Of a DNA stretch of 64,000 nt, positions 56,007 through 64,000 are shown in pieces. A program made the position numbers and the translations under genes. The stretch is from assembly GCF_000264995.1 (NCBI RefSeq), contig NW_006767437.1:767890-831889 (forward strand), in the 5' to 3' direction. Origin of the DNA: Punctularia strigosozonata HHB-11173 SS5. Taxonomy: Eukaryota; Basidiomycota; Agaricomycetes; Corticiales; Punctulariaceae. Position 1 is the first letter of the stretch, and each line of letters begins with the position of its first letter. The notes beneath the pieces were generated by a model. It ran no database searches and was not told where the DNA came from. It saw nothing but the letters and a program-made list of their open reading frames with translations.

Positions 56007-56053
56007 CATCGTGGCGAGGGGTGGTGCAGTAGCGCCCACGGAGGTACCTGCCT

Positions 56054-57756
56054 CTAGAACAGGAACTTGACGTTCTGGTAGAAGTCAAGGAGCGGATTCT
56101 CGCCGTTGTGCAACCGGGTCTTGGACAGGTCCGCGTACGTCTCCATGAACTCGGCGTGCGTGAACACGCTGGATTTACGCTCGCCGATCGGGAGGCCGCT
56201 CGCGCTCACGATGCCGTCGACGGGCGTGCGCCTGTTGTGGGGGTGATAGGACGAGAAGAAGTCGGAGCCGACCGATAACGGCGTCATGCTGCTGCTAAGA
56301 GGAGACAACCGAGGGATCGGTAGGTCCGCGTCTGGAGTTTTCGGTTCACGCGGTTCGGACAGGATATGTTCGTACATGTCCCGGAGGTGCTCGAAGTTGG
56401 TAGGGAAGAAGATGTCGAAGTAACCCTGCTTGACGAGGACGGTTCCACATGGGACGGTTTCGTTCCGATACCGCGTCTGTACGACCGGGGCGTTGACGCC
56501 GGGGGTGGTATCGGGCAAGGACGAGAAGTCCGAGAGGAGGAGGCGATGTCGCGGGAAGTGATCGCGCAGCGTAAGTAACAGACTCAGGAGCCGCGTCGGG
56601 ATGTACTCCGGCGCGGACAGGTTAGGCGCGAACGGGAGGTTGGTGTAAATGTTACGGAATGTTTTGGATGCCTTGAGGAGACGCGGTATCGGAGGGGGAT
56701 GCGAAAGTCGTCTTCGTAGTTGGATGAAGGAGGTTATTAGTGGGTCGGTGACGCGGGTGAAGTGCGTTGAAAAGTCCCCGTTTTCGTCGATCGCGACAAA
56801 GCCCTGGTAAGGCTCTAGGGTACGGAGGTCATAGCGTATCATATCGTGAGCAAAATTGTCCTAAACAAAATTTCAGAGTCGTGCGTAACAGAGATATGGG
56901 CTTCACGTACGACAACTTCCATCGCTATGAAGAAACATGGCGACGGTTCTCGCGTGTCCCAATGAAAGATGCTTTTGTGGGCTATTTGTACTGTCGGATG
57001 AACGGCACAAAGTCTTTCCTCCTGTATCTTGGCTAAACTCCCGCTGATCTCTATGATGTGGTACCGGGTGCGGTCATAGACTTCCGGATACTCGTCGCGG
57101 ATGAAGTCAAGGATGTTGAGAGCTAACGTGCCATTTCCAGCGCCAATCTCGTAAATCACGAAATCTTCGTACGGGAAGTACTTGAGCAAATATTCGGACA
57201 CCAGACATTGTGCGATGGCTTGACCATACCATGGCTTTAAGGTCGGTAAGCCAACAGCATACGAGGAATTGCAAGCGCGTATACTGACCTTGAACAACTC
57301 CGTCGGAGTATGCCATATCTGCCTCCCGGGTCCGTCCTCATCGGCGCCATAGCTCTCGTACCGCCGGGCGACCTCTTGTTGGAATTCCACCGCGTTCTTC
57401 ATTGGGCCGAAGTTGAAAGCATCCTCGGCATAGGTAAATATCTGGGCTTGTTTCGGGAAGTAGCCGTAGTGCGGGTTGTACAGCGAGTCCTCGATGAAGT
57501 CCCGGACGAGCATGCGAACTTCCGTTGGCGGCTCGCGCGAGCTTTCGAGGTCATTGGCGGTAACGCGCCGATAGTTCACATGTTCGGGGTTGGTCACCGG
57601 CTCGAACACGTTCGGGTTGTAGTTGAACTTGTCCTGAGCGCGTCCGTCTCGGAGTGCATTTGTGGAGGTGCGGAATCCAGCTACCCGGGCTCGGCAGTGT
57701 CTGGCAATGTGGAAGGCGAGAGAGACACGGGCCACCAACGCGCCCCGCGAGAGCAT
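56054..57756 (-). CDS. NDUFAF7: Mitochondrial complex I assembly methyltransferase NDUFAF7 (MidA/DUF185)
   Basis: Protein arginine methyltransferase that modifies the NDUFS2 subunit in early complex I assembly in mitochondria. Start MLSRGALVARVSLAFHIARH is a basic presequence. Family text: LVRDFIEDSLYNPHYGYF, GRQIWHTPTELFKPWYGQAI across an in-frame intron, FVIYEIGAGNGTLALNILDF (SAM site), RYHIIEISGSLAKIQ, FIAMEVVDNFAHDMIRYD (joined over an intron), and RLLLSDFSSLPDTTPGVNAP with APVVQTRYRNETVPCGTVLV. A long Ser/Pro-rich insertion lies before the C-terminal helix ending DFYQNVKFLF. Two introns are clear. The organism must therefore keep a conventional complex I. Head-to-head with MMS19. Confidence 0.92.
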
Positions 57757-57998
57757 GAACCTTCAAAGGCGACGAGAAGATGAGTCCTGCGCCTGCAGGT
57801 CGTGTTGGTTAAGTGCAGGACCAAAGAGCGCTAGCGTGATGTCGTACAAAGTACACCGTCCAGAAAGAAAGCCGCGTCGGCTTCGAGCTCACCTTGAATT
57901 CCATTCTCCTGGATACTCCTCGTTAGATCTGCTCTCTGCATCCTCCGCACGACCTTGTATTGATCTGTCATCGAGGGGGTGCGGCGCTCTTGCCCTCC
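57757..57998. promoter_or_regulatory. Bidirectional promoter between NDUFAF7 and MMS19
   Basis: 242 bp between divergent start codons. No TATA element seen. Confidence 0.5.
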
Positions 57999-60900
57999 AT
58001 GGAAAACATAGAACGGTCTGTCAGGACATGGATGGCCACGGGCAAGGAGGCTCAAGTGGATGAAGTCATTGCCTGTGAGCATATCCGACGATCCGCGCAT
58101 GTTCAATAGTATTGATACGATGGCATGTAGCCGTCGCCCACAAACAAACTACGCTCCTGCAGCTGGTCAAGAGTCTCGGAGAGTATCTCACCTCGGAAGA
58201 CGATGAGCTAAGAAACAAAGGTTTGTTCGCATACTCATGGGCATGTCGGAGTCCATTTGCCTCACCTCATAATCAAGGCGTCGAGTTCCTCTCCCGAGTA
58301 CTGGAGAGATCTCCGTCGGATACCTTGAACCGCAACTCCGGTGCGAGCCGCCAACTCGCGAGTTACAGGCGGCATCTGATACGGGACTTGAAGTGAAGGT
58401 CTTGGTGACCTTCTATATCAGCAAATTGGAAGACACGGAAACGGTCATTCCGGCTCTTAAGGGACTTGTTACATTGACGGCAAACTCTGCATTTACTGGG
58501 CTGGATGCCGCTGAGGTGGCCAAAGCGTGAGCTATTTCGTCGCAGAGCTTCTTGGCCTATTTCTAAGTCTCCTACAGCTTGTTTCAACATGTCAAGATGA
58601 AGGCCTTGATACAATCAGTCAGGTTCAACGTCTTTTCTATCCTTGACAATCTGATATCTCGTCATCGAGAAGGTATTTCGTTTACAAATGAGGTTGATGT
58701 GCAAGAAGTCCGGTGTATGACGTCCATGCGCAGCACTAAAAGGAATGGGAGCCGAATTCATCGAAGGATATATATATCTCGCGGAGGGCGAGAAGGATCC
58801 AAGAAATCTGACCGTCGCCTTCGCCATTGACCGAGTCATCGCCATCGAATTCGACATTACCCGGCACCTTGAGGTGATAAAGTCTCTGAACCATGGCATC
58901 AATACCATGCTCATAGCATCACGAGCAGCAATTCTTCAACATTACATTTTGCTACTTCCCGATCACCTTCCGACCTCCACCTGACGATCCTTATGGTATC
59001 ACCGCGGATGATCTCAGGAAATCCCTCCGGTATCGATATTCTATTACAGACTTAATCGAGCACGGTGTCTGACCGCACGTCCGTTAGGAAGTGTTTAGAG
59101 GCAAATCCGGCGTTTGGACCCCTGGCCATACCGCTCTTCCTTGAGAAGCTTGCGGCTGGTTCCCCCATTACGAAGGCAAATCGTTTCATTCTTCATGAAG
59201 GGTGTTTCTGAAATCTTCTCCTGCTGTAGAGAGACACATTGCAAACCATCGCCACATGTCTTCCGATATACGGCATGCCCTTGGCTCGGAAAGAAGCCAA
59301 AAACCTATGGAACCATTTACGGCTCGAGGTAGTGTCCTCTTGGCGTCGAAAGGGCCTTATACTCAACCTCACATCAGATCTTCCAACCCACCGATGACCA
59401 AACAGCGGAAGAAGCATTGGCGACGATGCGCTCGCTCATCCAAACTTTCTATCAACCTCCGGCGACTGGAGAGTCGGACATGGATGTCGATGCTCCAGTA
59501 ACAGGGCTCGCAAAGGATATCTGCCAGGAGTGTCTAAAACTTTTAGGCGAGCCGGAGAAAAGTCAAGCCAAACCTGCCATGAAGACCGTGTGCTCACTTC
59601 TCAAGACTACGGGTAAGGCAACGATGCATTCATGTTCATGCATCGTCACGCTTACTTGCTTACAGAATCTGTATCTTATTACACTCTGGTACAAGTTGCA
59701 CCCCAGCTGCTTAAAACCTTCAATGATCCGGACGAGATATCGAATCGTCCCCAGGTTCTGGCTCTTCTCTGTCAATTTCTGGACACAGCCAAGACTATAT
59801 CCGCTGGTCAGCAGCTATCCTTGGTTTCGTACAAGGATGAGATACTTGGTGCCTTCATCGTCGGGCTCGGAAACTCCGCTTCGCAGGATCCCGCGATCAC
59901 GGGGCTGAAAATACTCGCTACTACGGAGAACCTTGCGACTGATGAAGAGCTTCGCTATATCGTCCACAATGTCAACGACACGATCGAAGCAAATCTCAGA
60001 ACGGACGAGCAGATCAGGTAGGCGACGATAATAAAGGCATGCCGATCTCTAACGTCTCCTCAGCGACGCTATTCTAGATTTGCTGACATCCATTTCGAAA
60101 TCGAGCGCGAAACATGTCAAAGAAATGACTCTTCCTCTTCTCTTTGCGTCACTCCCCGATGTCGCGCCCCCGCGAGCTGCAGACAAGGAACGTGCGAAGT
60201 GCTGGGAGATCCTGGCCGCGTTGAAGTCGCTATGTCTCGAACCCGAACTGTTCGAGACCATGATCATCCGTCTTCTCGCAAAATTGGATCTGGTGTGCGC
60301 GACGCGTCCTGATGCGGATATCGAGGCCAGCGCGGCATACGCACATTCGTTGCTTTACACGCTCTCCACGACCCTGGACGCGAAAGTACAACGAGGAGAC
60401 TCTGACATACTGAAATATGTCGACAAGTTGATCCCTCAGCTCTTCAACCTCTTCATCTTCGCATCGCTGACGACCGACGGCTATGACGTAGCCCGAGATC
60501 CAAGGCTCATTGGTACGGCGGGCAAGATCACGACATCTATTGTTCAGACTCTTCCTATAGAGTGAGCAACCTATCCTATCATGCCGACACAATGAAGTTA
60601 ATGCAACGACCTGGGCTACAGGCGGCAACAAACGCTGGTTGACGCGGTCTTCACAGCCTACGTATCTGGCCCGATCACCCTCATCGCCAGCGGCATTCAC
60701 AAGATGCCTCAGGATGCGGGTTTTCATCCTTTTCTCGTATGTGGCTACACAATGCGGTGTCTCTGAGGACAATCACTAACGCCTGAATCACAGAGTGAGG
60801 CCTCCGAGGCTCAAAGGAACACAGTAGCACTATTCGCTTCTATCGTACAGGCCTTGCGAAAAGAGGTACATACTTCATGTTGCATGTGGGGAATACATGC

Positions 60901-62220
60901 ATCTCATCCACAGTCTAGGTTGTTATCCCCAGCGAACCTTCCGCGTACTCAGTTCTCGAGTGGGGTATGGATCAAGCTACAAACGCACTCCAGCGCGACG
61001 CTGCATGGCATGTGCTGGCATCTATAGTCAACAAACAAACCGAAAGTAGGATGGCGCTTCCTTGTCTTGACTTTGTCTAACTGTTCTGCTCAGGGCTGGA
61101 ATCCTTGTTGACGAGAGTACGCAGCGAGTTTTGGCAGCACTTTATTGCGGACAAATCGGTTCCCGTTGCTACCCGTCGTCGAGCCATCGATGCATGGGTT
61201 TGGGTGAGTCCTTGCAGCAATTGAATCTTTCCAATCCTTATACTGCGATCAGATCACGCGAGCCCTGCTGATCCGTAACCATTCGGATGCGATGGTCCAG
61301 GTCGACGTTCTCTTCTCGCTTTTCGACGACCAGGACCTTGGCTGGGATGCGGCTAGGGCAGTCGGTCGCGTGGCTACTGCAGAAAATGTCCTGACGAAAC
61401 GGAATCACGCGATTTCGAGGGTGAGCAACATCCTTCGGCCACAGAACACCAGACTTCATATGTAATGATATCGTCCAGATTCTATATGCACAGAAGTACT
61501 GTAATGCTCTGCTGCCTCGAGTTTTGCAAGGCGCCAAGACCGGCGAAGGCGAGTCGTCACATGTACGGCCGCGAACGCGCATTTGACCAGGTCCACAGAC
61601 TCCACATTGCAGAATACCTACCTCGTGGCCCTGACTTCGCTCATTACCGCCCTACCGAAGGCAACCTACACCACCGAGATGCCTACGGTCAGTTGATCCA
61701 CCCAAAAGCGAACACCAGGACTCATCGTGTGATCAGCTCATGCCCCTCCTGCTTCACGGGCTTGAACTTCCCGACTTCGAAATCCGCTTCAACGTCATCA
61801 CGACGCTTCTTGCGGCCGCTGAAGGCGAGAAGGGGAAGAGTGGAGATAAAGAGGGTCACATCGTCAGCGAGCATGCCAATACTTTGGTCAATGTGATGCT
61901 CAAGAATAGCATGGTATCGAGCATGCCGTCTATGGTGCGTACATTTCATCATGATCGTTTCTCTGATCACTGATAATCTTTGCTAGCGTGTTCGTACTGC
62001 TGCTCTTCGGTACCTCGCGATGTTACCGGACCTCGTGCGGTACGACGTCTTGCATCCTCAGAAAGCGTTTGTGTTACGCGAGCTGGCGAAGGTGCTCGAT
62101 GATCCCAAGCGGGCCGTTCGGGCAGAGGCCGTCAACGCTCGGTCAAGATGGTAAGCAATCGCGCATTGAATGGTCCGCTCCAACGCTGAAATGCCTTTTA
62201 GGTACGCCTATAACGGCTAA
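57999..62220 (+). CDS. MET18: MMS19 (Met18), HEAT-repeat Fe-S cluster targeting protein
   Basis: Scaffold of the cytosolic iron-sulfur assembly (CIA) targeting complex, which delivers Fe-S clusters to DNA polymerases and helicases. About 1,100 residues of HEAT repeats across well over a dozen introns. Start MENIERSVRTWMATGKEAQV, then HKQTTLLQLVKSLGEYLTSE and KGVEFLSRVLERSP. Middle signatures: GAEFIEGYIYLAEGEKDPRN, VIAIEFDITRHLEDFFNITF with CYFPITFRPPP, and PAFGPLAIPLFLEKL with GSPITKRDTLQTI. C-terminal HEATs: TLMPLLLHGLELPDFEIRFN, VRTAALRYLAMLPDLV, ending in VRAEAVNARSRWYAYNG after the last intron. The conserved ITFRPPP block is diagnostic of the MMS19 N-terminal domain. Confidence 0.93.
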
Positions 62221-62812
62221 AGAGAGACTTGCAAGTATACTCGCGTCGAACCGCCATCGTAGCAGTCAAGACACTCGGTCGCCATTCACCAGAATTTCAT
62301 CGAGCACGAAACATACAATGTATCAAGTAGCGAAGCCCAATAGCTTGTCATCTGCATCCACGAAACTATGAGCCGCTCGATCAGCAGTGATACCGCTGGA
62401 GACTTATTTCCGTCGTGCGCTAACTGTGCATGCCATGTATACACTCTCAGATCTCGCCGCAACGATTGTATGTTAGTGCGGATCGTTCACCTTTTCTTGC
62501 ACCATCTTTGCCGTATATGGCCCCTGAGCAAGCAGCGTCATCATATGTTTCACCGAAGTTGGCGCCCGTCCCATCGCTATAGCGGTCGAAACCCCTGATG
62601 ACCGTGTGACACAAGCCAGAGAGCCAAAGGCGGCTGACGCCTTCGGCGCCCCCTCAGCCGCTCGCGCCCCCATTCCCCGTTACCTGCTCCTCGCTGCCCA
62701 ACACGACGTGCAGGACGGCGTCGCCGACACTCACGCTATCTCCACCACCTCGGCGCGGTCAGTACGGCGCGGCTCGGGCGACGATTCGTGCTGATCAGTG
62801 ACCAGCCCACCC
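62221..62812. other. Spacer between MMS19 and the last gene
   Basis: 590 bp. It holds the MMS19 3' UTR and the promoter of the gene starting at 62813. The minus-strand open frame at 62473-62673 is alanine-rich low complexity without an identifiable domain. Confidence 0.4.
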
Positions 62813-64000
62813 ATGAACCCCTCCGAGTACGAGATTCAGCGCGAGGTCGAAAATCTCCGGGACATCAAGCGACGCTCGAGCACTCAAGGCGGCCCAGGTG
62901 CGCTCTTGATCGACCCCGACCTCCCGGAGCAGTCGGCCACGGGGTCTCATGGGAACTACTGGACCGCCGGCTCGACGGAGAGCGACGAGCTGGAGGGCAC
63001 GTCCAGCGAAGATGCCAGCGATCAGATCCTCAGCCCGACCAACGACGACCCCGCGAACCTCTTCTGGGTTCCCGCCCGCCTCCATCCCGAGATTGCTCCC
63101 TCGGAGTTCAGCGCGTTTCTCAAGGAGCACACCCGTGTCGCGGCCGATGGATCGACCTTAGGGCTCTCGCGCACCGCCTCGAGCTCGTCCACGTCGAGTC
63201 TGGGGCGCAAGAAGTCTATGCTGCGAAACCAGTACAGGCCGACAGCGAACGACGGCGTCGAGCACGAGTCCGTCAAACCCCTCCGGAGAAACCGATCTAC
63301 CGCCTTCCCCAACGCCGTTCCGCAGCTTACGATCAGCGACCTTCAGAAATTGGAGGAGCTCGCGGAGGAGGCCTCGAAGAGCGATGACCCCTCCAAGCTG
63401 CGGTCCATCTTGCGGAGGAGTATGAGTATGAATGTCGCACCCTCAGGTTCAGTGCATCAGTCTTTGGGTGTAGTCCCTCCGCTCACGCGACCGCGATGTC
63501 ACAGCTATCGACAGGATGGATGATCTGCCCCTAGCCGATGAAGGTGACGCGCCCATCATCGTCCCTCCGCAGCCTCTACGGCGTGCCGCCAGGACGAAAA
63601 TCCGAAAACCCGGCGTGGAGGGCACGGGGAACACTAGGTTCTCTGCCCGTCGGAGAACATCTGCCTCGGCCCGTATCGCAGCAATGGAAGCGCAGAGGAC
63701 GTCGAGCGACATTTCCTCCAGCGATCACGATCACAGCGAAGAGGCGTTCAATCGCCCGCCTCTTCCCCACGCTGCCGGCAGTTTCATGGACGAAGCACCC
63801 GCACTACGTCCCAAATCATTTGAAGATGAACATGAGCGCCCACATTCGCTTGTGACCTCTATCTATGAAGCCTACGCTTCGGACGACGTTTCGGTAGAGT
63901 CAGACGAGATCTCTATTCGCGCGACGTCTCCACCGTCGGCGCCCGCGCCCGTCCTCCCACTCGTACACGAGTTTCCTCCCCCTCAGAACCCGATTCCCAT
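62813..64000 (+). CDS. Serine-rich disordered protein, possibly SBE2-like, partial at right edge
   Basis: From the ATG at 62813 (MNPSEYEIQREVENLRDIKR) the frame is open to 63447, then an intron (donor GTTCAG, acceptor GTCACAG) leads into AIDRMDDLPLADEGDAPIIV, and the frame stays open to the window end. Most of it is Ser/Pro/Glu-rich and probably disordered. One block looks conserved: NLFWVPARLHPEIAPSEFSA followed by FLKEHTR. I associate a FWVPA.HPEIAP segment with fungal SBE2/SBE22-type cell-wall and bud-growth proteins, but this is from memory of a pattern and is not firm. An Arg-rich patch (RSILRRSMSM, RRAARTKIRK) could be a phosphorylation target. The C-terminal part is missing. Confidence 0.7.

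Overview
This window is nuclear DNA from a basidiomycete fungus, very likely an agaricomycete. Genes are packed tightly on both strands. Almost every gene is cut by many 45-70 nt GT..AG introns, and base composition is rich in G and C. Two gene families typical of agaricomycetes are present: TPR-CHAT proteins and a multi-pass membrane family. I assembled most gene models by reading the exons and checking that splice sites join conserved family motifs in frame. Coordinates therefore span whole coding regions, introns included, unless stated.

Left third (1-22.1 kb): two TPR-CHAT protease-like genes in tandem on the minus strand (the one at the window edge is frame-disrupted), APN2 (AP endonuclease 2), the mitoribosomal GTP-binding protein RSM23/DAP3, a BTB/POZ gene preceded by its own decayed copy, the multifunctional acetyl-CoA carboxylase ACC1, and a small secreted thaumatin-like protein.

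Middle (22.1-42.4 kb): Mediator subunit MED4, interrupted by an assembly gap between poly-C tracts; an unrecognised disordered/coiled-coil protein; dynactin subunit p22/p24; a large RING-H2 / PH / VWA-like protein with the domain order of the yeast mating scaffolds Far1/Ste5; a 2.2 kb stretch with no convincing gene; then COQ6 (ubiquinone hydroxylase), SEC6 (exocyst) and QNS1 (NAD+ synthetase).

Right third (42.4-64 kb): a hard-to-model WD40-like gene, an agaricomycete membrane protein, a class II (4EHP-type) eIF4E, mitoribosomal mS33, KEI1 (regulator of inositol phosphorylceramide synthase), a PQ-loop transporter, a TMEM14 protein, a eEF1A-lysine-methyltransferase-like enzyme, the complex I assembly methyltransferase NDUFAF7, MMS19 (cytosolic Fe-S targeting) and the start of a serine-rich protein that runs off the right edge.

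There is no operon logic, as expected for a eukaryote. Several genes form divergent pairs sharing short promoters (COQ6/SEC6 149 bp, TMEM14/methyltransferase 193 bp, NDUFAF7/MMS19 242 bp, mS33/KEI1 291 bp), and several are tail-to-tail with as little as 47 bp between stop codons. Many products serve mitochondria (RSM23, mS33, COQ6, NDUFAF7). I saw no tRNA, rRNA, CRISPR array or recognisable transposon or virus-like element. The observations I rate highest are the Far1/Ste5-like architecture, the CHAT tandem pair, the decayed BTB duplicate, two micro-exons (19 and 18 nt) and the motif-rich APN2 tail.
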